Shown piece after piece: positions 1 through 9,895 of a DNA stretch of 28,044 bases (its first letter is position 1; every line of letters begins with the position of its first letter). The position numbers and the translations under genes are program-made. Location of the stretch: NCBI GenBank assembly GCA_002505455.1, contig DAVB01000012.1, positions 1-28,044 of the forward strand, written 5' to 3'. This DNA comes from Euryarchaeota archaeon UBA52. GTDB taxonomy: Archaea > Thermoplasmatota > Poseidoniia > Poseidoniales > Thalassarchaeaceae. The notes beneath the pieces were generated by a model that did not search any database, was not told the DNA's origin, and saw nothing but the letters and a program-made list of their open reading frames with translations.

Positions 1-595
1 CAGATGATGAGATGTTCTCAAGGCCTACGAGAGAGATGGAACGGGTATCCCTGTGGTGTATTATCCAGCCATTTGTCTTCCACATTACACCGAGTATTTC
101 GCCAGCCGGTGGAGGATTGGAAAGTCTGGATCCTGTAGTCCATTGACCGAGGTCGTAGCCGAGTATTCCCGCAAACCCCCCTGGAGAAAGGCCCGTTCGT
201 GGCTCGCTTGATGCCTGTGTTTCCATTTTTCTCATTGAATGTAGGGCGAGTTCAAGGCTGTGATGGGATTCAATGCTCCTAGTTGACCACTGATTGGAAA
301 AACGCTGCTGTACCTCCAATATCAGTGGATTCTTTTCGGAAAGGTCAATATTGCCATTAAGAGGATCTTGGTGAGTCGTATGCGACTCGCCCGCAGGCTG
401 TTTGAATACGACTCTCAGATCTCCGAGTACGGGTATCATGCTTGTTTTTGACCGATCGTTAATCGGTCCTCCTGAAATCAACATAAGTTCGTCTTGTTCC
501 GGGTTTCTTACTCGTAACTGATAGAGGATATTGAACAGGGTCTGATCCCCATAATCTCCTTCTAAGATACGGGTATCAGAGGTCTTTTCAATCAT
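1..595 (-). CDS. pabB: Chorismate-binding enzyme, N-terminal part (PabB/TrpE type, aminodeoxychorismate synthase component I), cut by window edge
   Basis: Reading the minus strand from the ATG at 595 gives an open frame of 198 codons with no stop before the window edge. Only domain I is present. It contains GGFAGILGYDLGQW, which matches the GG-x-x-GY-x-x-YD signature of the N-terminal domain of anthranilate and aminodeoxychorismate synthase component I. The catalytic chorismate-binding domain lies outside. The start is well supported: AGGAGG (608-603) sits 7 nt upstream of the ATG. The start overlaps the last 8 nt of the pabC-like gene, so the two are probably translated together. Enzymes of this family aminate chorismate, usually with a glutamine amidotransferase partner (PabA/TrpG) that is not in view. 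The PabC neighbour favours p-aminobenzoate synthesis over tryptophan synthesis. TrpE remains possible because the deciding residues are outside the window. Confidence 0.8.
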   Translation of the reverse strand, partial: MIEKTSDTRILEGDYGDQTLFNILYQLRVRNPEQDELMLISGGPINDRSKTSMIPVLGDLRVVFKQPAGESHTTHQDPLNGNIDLSEKNPLILEVQQRFSNQWSTRSIESHHSLELALHSMRKMETQASSEPRTGLSPGGFAGILGYDLGQWTTGSRLSNPPPAGEILGVMWKTNGWIIHHRDTRSISLVGLENISSS

Positions 596-1370
596 AATTA
601 TCCCTCCTATCCAGATTTTGCTTTTGGAGTAGGATGGTTGCCAAATCTACATCAGATTTTCTACCGATTTCATTACCATCAATAGAGCCTATTGTTCTGA
701 TTCCCATGCCGCTTCCCACTGCTGCGGCGCTCAAGCAAGAGAGGGCATCAGAAAGAGTGATTTTCGTTTGTGAAGGGTTTATCTGGTTATTATCCTCTTG
801 ATTTAGGATCTGGTAAAGGGTAACTGATTTGACGGCTCCAAGATCTAATGCTGGATATGCTATATCTCCATTCTTAAGAATGAAAATCGGTGTGAACGCG
901 TCTCCATCTATCACAAGGCCTTCGTTGATTAGTAACGCAGCATCTGCTCCATCGTAATTGGCCCTTCTTCTGGCTTCAAGATAACCTGCCCAGTCTCCTT
1001 GCTTAATTCTAGGAGATTTTGGACCCGGGGGCAGGGGTTGTGTGGAAAGGCTGATTTCTTTCGGCATTTTTGTCAGGGGCCTCGAAGATGCTGTGATTCG
1101 TCCACTTCTATCGATGTCCACTCTGACGAGATGCGGGGACTGTTGTTGATTTGGTGAATGGTGTATTATGTCGAGTATGTCATTCTTATCGATCTCCATA
1201 TTGCTTCCGAAAAGGGAGGAGTGAGCCTCTACCAATCTCTTCAGATGTCCTTCGATGTGTATGGGCCCATCTAATCCGACCCTGATGGTGGTGAATACGG
1301 ATTCTGGGTCGTCCACGCTGTGCTTTAGCAGGATGTTGATTTGAAAGTGGTCCTTATCAGAACAAATCAT
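588..1370 (-). CDS. pabC: Class IV pyridoxal-phosphate aminotransferase, aminodeoxychorismate lyase-like (PabC)
   Basis: A 260-residue protein of the fold-type IV PLP family (PabC, branched-chain and D-amino acid aminotransferases). ESVFTTIRV near residue 24 corresponds to the family's GxxFTT-R-V segment and is followed by an H-x-x-RL motif (GHLKRL). The likely PLP lysine lies in RIKQGDW, followed by ARRRANYDGADAALL, the usual region after the catalytic lysine. The EGTxSN loop of the family reads DGDAFTP here, so the cofactor loop is divergent. PabC cleaves 4-amino-4-deoxychorismate to p-aminobenzoate and pyruvate. The neighbouring PabB-type gene supports this over a branched-chain aminotransferase role. 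The ATG at 1370 lies inside the end of the giant surface-protein gene (14 bp overlap) with no clear ribosome site. It still gives the expected N-terminal length compared with E. coli PabC. A GTG at residue 20 is a weaker alternative. Confidence 0.85.
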   Translation of the reverse strand: MICSDKDHFQINILLKHSVDDPESVFTTIRVGLDGPIHIEGHLKRLVEAHSSLFGSNMEIDKNDILDIIHHSPNQQQSPHLVRVDIDRSGRITASSRPLTKMPKEISLSTQPLPPGPKSPRIKQGDWAGYLEARRRANYDGADAALLINEGLVIDGDAFTPIFILKNGDIAYPALDLGAVKSVTLYQILNQEDNNQINPSQTKITLSDALSCLSAAAVGSGMGIRTIGSIDGNEIGRKSDVDLATILLQKQNLDRRDNYD

Positions 1371-4300
1371 CGATATCGCGCGCTAGGTCTTCAAGCTCAT
1401 CGATATCATTGGTCTCAGTTTGACTTCGTTGTGGCTCCAATGATTCGGATAATGAGGTGGCCTGTAAGGTCGAAGATTCTTCTAAAGATTGTATTTCCTG
1501 TTCTATTTCTTCATCGAAGAGACTGTCGATTTCAACCTCCCGAGTAGATATTTCCCAGATTTCAGAACCGGAAGACCTTCGAGATCTTAGAACGAAAGCG
1601 GCCCCTATTGCGACCATACCGATTGCCGTGGTTGCGAGCAGGATGTTCAACTCACCATCGACCAATCGATCGACGAACGTACTGCCTCCGGCTTCATCTT
1701 CGTCTTGCATTCCCGTTCTATCTACCCATGGCGGGACCATCACAGGGCTGGCCCGATAAGTGAATTTCTCGCCGTCGAAAGCTACCACCTCGACATAGTG
1801 TGTTAGACTGCGATTTAGGGATTCGGAGTCGATATTATCGAAACTGAGTTCAGTGGATACACGATCGAGCGCTACGACCGCCGCGTCACGAACATCGGAG
1901 AATGCAGAAGTCGACACATATACGTGATATCCCACGATATCGTCATCGGCACTTTCCGACCAACTGAGCATTATTCTCGAGCCTGATGGGTTCCATGCGG
2001 CAGTAAGGCCTGCGACATCTGGACAGGCGGGACATGGATCTAGACCGAGTTCGTCTCGTAGAACTATGTCGCTTGACTCTAATCCCGATTCCCATGCATT
2101 CCCACTTGAGTCCCTAGCAACGACCGCGACGAAATATCTGCGATCGGGGACCATCTCCGAATATCCATCCGGGTTAGTTGAAAATTCGACCAACACCGGA
2201 CCGGATGAGTCTCTGGATAGCGTCACCGACGGTTCTAGAGTCGCGATGTTGTCTAGGAGGAACGGTGAGTCTGTAACCGCATATATCTCATATGACATGA
2301 TGTCTGGCGAGGTGCTTGGTTCGAATACCACGAACATACCGTCTCCGTGATCTGGGTCGCGATCGATGAGTATTGGGGCGGGAATTCTGAGAGGCGGTTC
2401 TGAATCCCCCATATTCGAGATGGGCAGTGCTATTGCAGTCTCCAGCTGGTCGAGGAACACATTTCCTGAAAGGTCATGCACGGTCACTGCAACATAGAGC
2501 GGTATATCTGGGATGATTTCTGAGCTTATCGAGTCTGTCAGTGTGCTCCCATAGAGTGCTTTATCGATCTCAATCTCGATTCTTGAGGTTCCGCCTATCT
2601 GACGCTGCTCAATAACTGACAAGCCGCATGATGATGGGTCATCAGAGCAAAAGAACCAGAGAGATGTGACATCTTCCAGAGGATGTTCGCTGACCCATAT
2701 GGTATAGAAAGCGAAGTCAGGTACATCGCTTCTGGTCCAAACTACATCTATTGCTGTACCGTCATCTGAAGGATGGTCAAATGCATCTATATCGATTAGT
2801 CTTGGAGGTTCTGGTCCTTCTGCTCCCAGATTATCATAGGGAGTGGCATCGTCTGGAAGGATGTTATTCAGATCTCCATTGCCCCAATCATCGAAAGCAA
2901 TGACTGCAACCCAGTAACGTATGCTATTCTCAAGGGGGGCTCCATCTGGTCCGCCAATTATAGCTGATGTATTTCCACAACCCGGTACAATGGTTGCCGT
3001 AGGCCATCCTTCCGCACTTGTCGGAGGCGAAAAACCAGAAGCTGGCAATACATGCACCGAATAGAATACGCAGTCTTCTTCTTCATTCCCGTCCCACGAT
3101 ACTTGCAGATATCCTCCATCATCGAATGGCAGATCCGAGGCTTCGACACCACTAACACGTGCTGGGGGTATTGAGTCATCGAGCCCCCCGGCCGCTACGA
3201 TTGGTCCGAATAGTGTTGGATTGTCTTGTTCGTATTGGCCTGCTAGGTCTACACATGAGGCGGCAAGCCAAATTGGGGTCGAGGGAGATACGTCTATGAT
3301 CGTCTGGTTGCCCAGAGCCATTGACACGTCAACCGATGTTGGGATTGCGTTCACATCTTCAATTTCAACTGTGGAATACCATATCCTGGTTGAGTGGCTG
3401 TCGAGATCGGTACACAACTGCCATTCGACAAGGAGGCTCCCCCCTGAGAAACCGAATGGGCTTGCGTGTAGTGAAGACGGTGGGTCTGGAATGTTGTCGA
3501 CCGCTAGTGCCGAACCGTTGTAGACTGATATTGGGCCTAAGGAACCATCCGGATATCTGATCGATATGGCGGCCCCATATTCGTGCCCTGGCTGTATCGG
3601 TTGAATAGTGTCATTCAGATAGGCGGTTTCGAAGGTGGCTCCGAGAGTTTGCAAGTCGGATATCGAAAGTATGGGTGTGGATACTAGCTGCGATAATCCA
3701 TTGGCCTCCAGAGTGTCGGGATCCCATCCATCCGACGCCATATCCCAGAGGAATATGTCGTATGACACAAAGCTAGAGTCTTCAGAAATGGCCCAATTAA
3801 CCGTCAGCCCGTCGCCTGCATCATTAGGACGGTCAGTGAGAAGTGTGATTGATGTCGGTATCTCCTGTCTAATCCAATCATAGGTCATCCGTATCTCAAT
3901 CTTGCCTGAGTTGGGGGGCGAGAGTGCAAATTCCCAATTCGCATCTGAAGGAGTGCCTGCTCTATCAACTGCGAGTTGGAGAAGTTGCTGAAGTCCCGTC
4001 TGAGTAGACAAATTCCACGATCCGGTGTAATTGAGTTCTTTAGTCGTGGACCAGATTGGCTGGGAAGAAGAGAGGCTTGTGAAGATGACTGGATGCCAGG
4101 AGAATGGGATTGCTCCGTGGTATTGAATCTGGCCTGTTAGGCTGGAATGATCGGGGACGATGAGTCCGGACTGTATTTTGATGTCATTCCCGGGCCGTGT
4201 GTGGTCTGTGATGTCAGTGGTGCTACCCAGAATAGTCAATTCTAGATTCTCTGCTCGAGCGTATTCATCAACGTATACCTGCTCAAGTGTCCAGTATGGC

Positions 4301-7300
4301 CGATAAGCCAAGACGCCTCCATCGGTTGCTAGAGCTAGTGTTGTGCCGTAGAGTGCTATGTCGTTCACATATGACTCCATAGCAGAATCATACGCCCTTA
4401 CCTCGTGATCGGCGACTCCGATTATATCGAAGCCGTTTCCTGCTGCTACTATTCTTGAACCATCAGAAAGCATGGAGGTTACAGGCCAGGACTGCACTGA
4501 CCCTGCAGCGGCACCTATTTCCATCGAATAGGATGATGCGTTGTAATGGTATATTGGACCAGATTCAGTGGCGATGTGGATGCCCCAATTGTCTGAAGCC
4601 AATGCTGTGACCGTATTGCTCGGAAGCATATCTAGAGGATAGTCCCGCAACATCGTCTCATTGTCTATCGACCACGAAGAGATCCACGGTCTCGAGTTGC
4701 CGAAGCCCGAATGAGATGCTAGAAGCACCCGGGGCTGACTTAACTGGACAATTGACCCATCAGGGAGAGTGAAGTTCCCAGTGGATGCAGGTGCTATGGT
4801 AAAATCAGCGACCGCAGTAGATATCAGACCCTCAACTTGAGTCACTCTCGCGGTAACTGAAGCATTGCCACTGGGGTCTGAGACGAAGGAAATACCGCTT
4901 GGGCCGCTTGCGACGAGCACATCCCCATAAGGAGTAGCAGTGACCCATTCCAATTTTTGAGCATTTGGGGGTAGACCGTCATAAGATGTAATGGGATCGA
5001 GCCATTGGGAAGTTGACTCGTCGTATCTTCCGATGCCGACTGAAGTAGCGATATGCGTCACATTTCCTACGCGCTCGAAATCCCCGATATTGTTAGACGG
5101 CAGTGCTGCCAGCAAGGCAGGCTCACCCCATATCCTGGTTGCAATATCTATCGGTTGGAAGCCTGAGGCTGCATCAAACACGCTGGTAAGTCCTACGTAG
5201 ATGTGATTGCCGTCGATGTGCATCCCATCCATTGACCCGTGAACTGAGCCTGGATGTGTTCTTCTCTGACTGGTGGTCAGATCGATCTTTATCAGACCTT
5301 GATAGGTAGTGGTTACCCACAACACGTCGTTATCCAGAAGCATATCAACGATGATGTCGTCATTGAAATTGAATGCCCTCACCCACGAAACATTACCAGT
5401 GACATCCAGATCGCCTTCAAGGATAGTCTCACCATAGCCCGAGTTTCCTTGCCATTGGACGGAGGGTCCTATCGCAGCCCAGACTTTCGTGCCATTGGAT
5501 ACGAATTCAACCACATTGCCGGAAGGAAGGAGGTATAGTTCGTCGTAGCCTCCCTGAATCAATCCAGTTGGGTCTAATCGATCTACCCTGTTAATTCCGG
5601 AGTTTTCGCCGGAACGCCCGATTGCATATGCAGAATCTGATAGAGGAGGTGCTCGGGCAATCGAGCTTCCATCCATCCCGGCGCCAAGGACCGTGCCCGT
5701 TAGGAAAGTACTACCAGAAGTCTCGATCCTGGATATGCCTCCTTGGTCGACATGGCTTGCTATCAGAAGATCGTCGTCATGCAGCAAACCCCCTGGGAAG
5801 ATCGGTTCCATCGCTATTCCATCAGAGGGGAGTATGGTTGATTCGAATGAAGAAGTGGAATATGAGTACCTATCGATTCCCACATTGTCCGTATCGAATG
5901 CAACATATGCCATTGGATGGGCCTCGTCACAAGCAACCGCTCTTGGGTCCGAGTCTGAAAGATCGGAATTATCCCATGAGTCGATCCACTCATCCGTTAC
6001 GCTATTTCCGTCATGATCTCCGTAATCATACCTAGCGACGAAGCCTTGAGACCACCAAACTAACTGGCCGAACGCCACGTGTACAATGTCATCACAAAGA
6101 TTGAGATCGGCCGGATATGCGAATGAGCCGAGGCTGTTGGAAGAGTAAACCGTCCACTGATCTTGTGTACTATTCCAGAGCGAGACGTCTGATGAGCCGC
6201 CCTGATATGTCCCAATCCACAGATCATCTCCAACAGTCAGCATCGAGTAGACCTCGTCGTCAACATTTGCGGGCATTCCAGATCCGGGGGTCCAGGGCGT
6301 GAGGAACGTGGAGTTGTTAGTATCCCATCTCAGTATTCCATCCATGGAAGCAAAGAGATACTCTTGGCCCATGGACTCCATGCCCCTTATCGGGCCGGGT
6401 ATGTCGTCCCACTCGTCGAGCAGCACCATGTTGGAAGCATTGTAACGTCGTAGTACAGACTCGCCGTAAGAAACCCAAAATTCACACCCATCAGATGCAT
6501 TTGGGAAGCAATCTCCCAGGAATTGGGCATTGACTCTCTCGACGCTTCCAGTGGTCCCCAAAGGATCGACCCACGATGAAGACGTTATGTTCCATCTTGC
6601 GATGTCCCCTGTGCCTGCGCTGCCGCCCCATCCCTGAGTTTCTGTAACGCTCAGCCAGAGTTGATCTTGTATCAATTCCATGCCTCGTATCTGACCATTG
6701 TATCCGAGGCTGTCCGTAGTATCTATCTCATCCAAGGAAGTATTACTTGTGAGATTTATTCGTGCTATGCTATCTCTGCTCTGCCACCACTGATTTCCTT
6801 GGGTGACTTGCTGATAATGCAAAATATCCTGATGGATGGCGATTGCTGCCGGTGGTTGGTTGGGGAGCGTTGGGCCATTGGAATTTGTTCCTAAATCCCA
6901 ATCAATTAGAGCGGTCCCATTGGCTGCATCGATTAAGACGAGGCCGAAATAGCCCCCGGCCCAGATTGTGCCAGGATCTTGCCCTTCAACGAGCATAGTG
7001 ATGTACTCGTTCTCAATCACGCCTGATGTGCCATCCCAAGTACTGAGCCATGCATCATTTATCAGATCGTATCTGGCGATTCCGGTTTCTTCCACGCCGA
7101 GGTAGAGAGTCGTGCCAATTTGGACGACGTCCGTCTGGTCTGAGTCTGCGGCCGCAGTCCAGACATCGATCACTACTCCATTCAAAGTGTCAATGATCCC
7201 TACTCCCTCGGACGTTCCGGCATAGAGGCGATTCGCCTCCAGTATGGAAACGCTCTCGACGAAACGAGAGGGGAGACCATCATCCTCGCTCCAACAACCG

Positions 7301-9768
7301 ACCAAATTGTATGTCCAATCCCACATGCAAGCACCTCTGTTGGTGCCCATGTAGACTCCATCGACATCGCTAGATGCCTCGAAAAACTGGTATGGATCGT
7401 TATTTCTGCCGGGAATACTTGTTGGGAATACCGACCATGTGGGAGAAAGGTAATCAGAACCATCCCACGAGGCTGCGATTCCTGGGTTCCAGAAGGATGG
7501 TCCCTCTGTTGCAACCGTGATGCCGCCATTTGCATCAGCGTGGATGTCGTTCACATCATCATCGGGGAGAGTGCCGCTAGCCTCGTCCCATATGTGCAAG
7601 ACTTCACCTGTAAATCGATCCAAGATTATGATTCCAAATCCCTTGAGGCCCAAGAAAATTGTATCATCAGGCGGATAGTACGCTATCGGAGCATTCTCGA
7701 CATCGTCTACACCGAGTGATCTCCAAGATGACAGCACTGTCTCGGTTGAGATTTCAATTCGGATTACGCCAGCGTCATTGGTCCCAATGTAAACTATGTC
7801 TGATCTTATGGCCATCGAGGTGAAGTCAAGAGAGTCGAGTCCTGAGTCCTCATCAAAGAATGCATAATCATTGATATTCGAAGTATTCCCGAAAGCTACG
7901 CCATAGCCGGGCATCAGAACTATGACGTCTCCGGTATTTTCACTGAATATCATCGATGATATCTCTGAAACGTCTGAGCCGACTACCGTGTCTATCATTT
8001 GACCCGAGGTAGGATCTAGACGGATTATCCCATGTCCTGATGTTGATGCCAGCACTACTCCTGAGTCAATTTGTACTATGTCGGTTATCTGGGAATCTAT
8101 GCCTTCTGATGAGTAATCGATGAGGCCCAGCCATCTCTTAGATTCCGAGTCGAATCGATCGATTCCACTGCCTCCAGCGAACCATGCCTGCTCGCCTGAA
8201 GATGTGGAGACGATTGAAACAACTTCAGGTTGCAAAATCGATGGGCCACTGGCAATTTCAAGAGATTGGGAGGCGATCATATCAATAATTATTGCAAGGG
8301 ACCCCGATCCATCTGATGCAACTATTCTTTGACTGGGATTAGACCAGGGGAATACAACATCGAATTGTTCTAAATCGGCCTGATCAGGGGTTATGTCATC
8401 CACGAATGTCATTGTCTCTGTATCGAAACGATGTATCATCGACGGCGTGGATACGTAGGTCGTGTTATCGATAGTAAGCAGATCGCCGACATCATTGGAA
8501 CTGAGCCAATTAGATGTAGTCCAAGGAGAGAGCCATGAGTTGGATGGGAGATGGTGTCGATCTACACCACCTTCGCCCGCTATGAGAATCTGTTCACCCA
8601 TCATCTCGATTGATGAAATCGAGTCAGAACGGATTGTAGATGTAACGCCCGTTCCTGTTGAATGGTATGTGGTATTTGACCACGCTATCTCAACCGTACT
8701 TTCATCTTCTGAGCGTTCTAGGATGATTAGCCCATCACCATCTGTTCCGAGATATACTGCATCAGAAGTAGCGTGTATGGAAGAAAATGGGGCTTGTGAA
8801 GGATTTGTGTTGCAAAGATCGTGAAATGACCAATTGTTGAATGAGGCATTAGCTGCCCTCCAAAAGAGATAGCACCCGTGTGCTATCCACGTTGAGTCGT
8901 CCTCAATGACAGAAACATATGACGGAAGCGTATCATCCCATACTCCCGGGGACATTGCACCGGTTCCTTGTGCCGACAAATTATACTCCCCGATAAGATC
9001 AAAATCGCTCAATCGGTACACCAGCAGCATTCCTGATTCAGTGATTACCACGATGCGATCTTCAGAATGTATGGCCTCGACAGAACGTGCGTTGAGCGAT
9101 TCAACATGCACTATTGGTGATGTTACAGTCTCATCGATGACTAGTAATTCGTCATCCACCAGGATAATCAGTCGTCCGGAGTTGGAATCTAAAGTCGTGT
9201 CATGTATCGTTATCTCAGGATTTGAGGGGGACAATCGTGGCGAAGCCGGTCGTAGTGCTTCAATTACTAAATCCGTTAATACTGCGCCGGATGGAAGCAA
9301 AAATCCACTCTCTGCATATGCATATGGGTCGAGAGTGTCGTCGATAACGGTCTGAGGGGTGTATTGTTGATTGCACCCGAAGCCGCCTATTCCGCTGCCA
9401 TCGAATATCTCTTGGTTGACATCGACGAGTGTGAGTATGGGGTTTGTCGCGCATACTCCTGCTGATCCGTTGACTCTTATCTCGAAAGTGAGGTTCTCTA
9501 TCGAGGCCCCCGGAGGGTGATTGATGATTGTAGTGGAAAGGCCCGTTGATTCTGAACCAACCTGCACCCAATCTGTATCAACGGTTCCAGAAGATCCCCA
9601 GGTTCCATCCGAGGCATTCATTGTCGTAGATTCGTCATGCATATCCAAGGACGCTGCCCACGGCATAGAGATCATCAGTATGACAATTGCAAAGGCCGTG
9701 CAAGTATGCCTTTTCGAAGCGCGCGCCGTACTCAGTCGCCGCCTCATAGATTCAGTTGCCTTCATCAT
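1357..9768 (-). CDS. Giant secreted surface protein: beta-propeller blades, fibronectin-III-like domains, C-terminal membrane anchor
   Basis: 2803 residues. A signal peptide is visible: basic residues up to about 20, a hydrophobic core at 23-38, then PWAASLD as a likely cleavage site. Residues of about 190-1950 hold many repeats of the form L/V-Y/W-x-G-T-x-x-G followed by a D- or R-rich turn. Examples are LWIGTYQGG, LYAGTSEGVGIID, VYIGTNDAGVIRI and LWVTTTYQGLIKID. These resemble two-component-regulator propeller (Reg_prop) blades. About six fibronectin-III-like units follow, starting near 1976, 2093, 2196, 2319, 2459 and 2586; several begin with PP and carry SYxIY or FYxVxV strands. A single transmembrane helix lies at about 2707-2728, then RSRRSS and an acidic tail of about 70 residues. 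N-x-S/T sequons are abundant, so glycosylation is plausible. No kinase, peptidase or other catalytic domain was seen. It is probably a cell-surface binding, adhesion or sensing protein; the ligand is unknown. Confidence 0.85.
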   Translation of the reverse strand: MMKATESMRRRLSTARASKRHTCTAFAIVILMISMPWAASLDMHDESTTMNASDGTWGSSGTVDTDWVQVGSESTGLSTTIINHPPGASIENLTFEIRVNGSAGVCATNPILTLVDVNQEIFDGSGIGGFGCNQQYTPQTVIDDTLDPYAYAESGFLLPSGAVLTDLVIEALRPASPRLSPSNPEITIHDTTLDSNSGRLIILVDDELLVIDETVTSPIVHVESLNARSVEAIHSEDRIVVITESGMLLVYRLSDFDLIGEYNLSAQGTGAMSPGVWDDTLPSYVSVIEDDSTWIAHGCYLFWRAANASFNNWSFHDLCNTNPSQAPFSSIHATSDAVYLGTDGDGLIILERSEDESTVEIAWSNTTYHSTGTGVTSTIRSDSISSIEMMGEQILIAGEGGVDRHHLPSNSWLSPWTTSNWLSSNDVGDLLTIDNTTYVSTPSMIHRFDTETMTFVDDITPDQADLEQFDVVFPWSNPSQRIVASDGSGSLAIIIDMIASQSLEIASGPSILQPEVVSIVSTSSGEQAWFAGGSGIDRFDSESKRWLGLIDYSSEGIDSQITDIVQIDSGVVLASTSGHGIIRLDPTSGQMIDTVVGSDVSEISSMIFSENTGDVIVLMPGYGVAFGNTSNINDYAFFDEDSGLDSLDFTSMAIRSDIVYIGTNDAGVIRIEISTETVLSSWRSLGVDDVENAPIAYYPPDDTIFLGLKGFGIIILDRFTGEVLHIWDEASGTLPDDDVNDIHADANGGITVATEGPSFWNPGIAASWDGSDYLSPTWSVFPTSIPGRNNDPYQFFEASSDVDGVYMGTNRGACMWDWTYNLVGCWSEDDGLPSRFVESVSILEANRLYAGTSEGVGIIDTLNGVVIDVWTAAADSDQTDVVQIGTTLYLGVEETGIARYDLINDAWLSTWDGTSGVIENEYITMLVEGQDPGTIWAGGYFGLVLIDAANGTALIDWDLGTNSNGPTLPNQPPAAIAIHQDILHYQQVTQGNQWWQSRDSIARINLTSNTSLDEIDTTDSLGYNGQIRGMELIQDQLWLSVTETQGWGGSAGTGDIARWNITSSSWVDPLGTTGSVERVNAQFLGDCFPNASDGCEFWVSYGESVLRRYNASNMVLLDEWDDIPGPIRGMESMGQEYLFASMDGILRWDTNNSTFLTPWTPGSGMPANVDDEVYSMLTVGDDLWIGTYQGGSSDVSLWNSTQDQWTVYSSNSLGSFAYPADLNLCDDIVHVAFGQLVWWSQGFVARYDYGDHDGNSVTDEWIDSWDNSDLSDSDPRAVACDEAHPMAYVAFDTDNVGIDRYSYSTSSFESTILPSDGIAMEPIFPGGLLHDDDLLIASHVDQGGISRIETSGSTFLTGTVLGAGMDGSSIARAPPLSDSAYAIGRSGENSGINRVDRLDPTGLIQGGYDELYLLPSGNVVEFVSNGTKVWAAIGPSVQWQGNSGYGETILEGDLDVTGNVSWVRAFNFNDDIIVDMLLDNDVLWVTTTYQGLIKIDLTTSQRRTHPGSVHGSMDGMHIDGNHIYVGLTSVFDAASGFQPIDIATRIWGEPALLAALPSNNIGDFERVGNVTHIATSVGIGRYDESTSQWLDPITSYDGLPPNAQKLEWVTATPYGDVLVASGPSGISFVSDPSGNASVTARVTQVEGLISTAVADFTIAPASTGNFTLPDGSIVQLSQPRVLLASHSGFGNSRPWISSWSIDNETMLRDYPLDMLPSNTVTALASDNWGIHIATESGPIYHYNASSYSMEIGAAAGSVQSWPVTSMLSDGSRIVAAGNGFDIIGVADHEVRAYDSAMESYVNDIALYGTTLALATDGGVLAYRPYWTLEQVYVDEYARAENLELTILGSTTDITDHTRPGNDIKIQSGLIVPDHSSLTGQIQYHGAIPFSWHPVIFTSLSSSQPIWSTTKELNYTGSWNLSTQTGLQQLLQLAVDRAGTPSDANWEFALSPPNSGKIEIRMTYDWIRQEIPTSITLLTDRPNDAGDGLTVNWAISEDSSFVSYDIFLWDMASDGWDPDTLEANGLSQLVSTPILSISDLQTLGATFETAYLNDTIQPIQPGHEYGAAISIRYPDGSLGPISVYNGSALAVDNIPDPPSSLHASPFGFSGGSLLVEWQLCTDLDSHSTRIWYSTVEIEDVNAIPTSVDVSMALGNQTIIDVSPSTPIWLAASCVDLAGQYEQDNPTLFGPIVAAGGLDDSIPPARVSGVEASDLPFDDGGYLQVSWDGNEEEDCVFYSVHVLPASGFSPPTSAEGWPTATIVPGCGNTSAIIGGPDGAPLENSIRYWVAVIAFDDWGNGDLNNILPDDATPYDNLGAEGPEPPRLIDIDAFDHPSDDGTAIDVVWTRSDVPDFAFYTIWVSEHPLEDVTSLWFFCSDDPSSCGLSVIEQRQIGGTSRIEIEIDKALYGSTLTDSISSEIIPDIPLYVAVTVHDLSGNVFLDQLETAIALPISNMGDSEPPLRIPAPILIDRDPDHGDGMFVVFEPSTSPDIMSYEIYAVTDSPFLLDNIATLEPSVTLSRDSSGPVLVEFSTNPDGYSEMVPDRRYFVAVVARDSSGNAWESGLESSDIVLRDELGLDPCPACPDVAGLTAAWNPSGSRIMLSWSESADDDIVGYHVYVSTSAFSDVRDAAVVALDRVSTELSFDNIDSESLNRSLTHYVEVVAFDGEKFTYRASPVMVPPWVDRTGMQDEDEAGGSTFVDRLVDGELNILLATTAIGMVAIGAAFVLRSRRSSGSEIWEISTREVEIDSLFDEEIEQEIQSLEESSTLQATSLSESLEPQRSQTETNDIDELEDLARDIDDLF

Positions 9769-9895
9769 CCCATAATTAAGAGGACGCGTTAATGTTCGGA
9801 ATGATTTCTATGTCTGATATTAGGTATAACCGGTGAATTAACTAGAGGATAGCATCATAGCGACGAGGGGTTCCGGTATTCGTTGGGGTGCAAGT
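9769..9895. promoter_or_regulatory. Divergent promoter region between the giant surface protein and the malic enzyme
   Basis: These 127 bp separate two divergent starts, so both promoters should lie here or just inside the genes. AT-rich stretches that could act as TATA elements are GGTATAACC (around 9832) and GAATTAACTAG just after it. The reverse strand of the same stretch reads TTATACC. The malic enzyme ATG is preceded by GGGGTG about 6 nt upstream. The giant gene has no obvious ribosome site and may have a very short or no leader. Transcription starts cannot be fixed by eye. Confidence 0.45.

Noticed and set aside
1457..9775. Many open frames of 60-150 codons on the plus strand opposite the giant surface-protein gene
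   Set aside because: They overlap a single long frame with clear protein domains, lack ribosome sites and show no recognisable protein features; they are antisense shadows.
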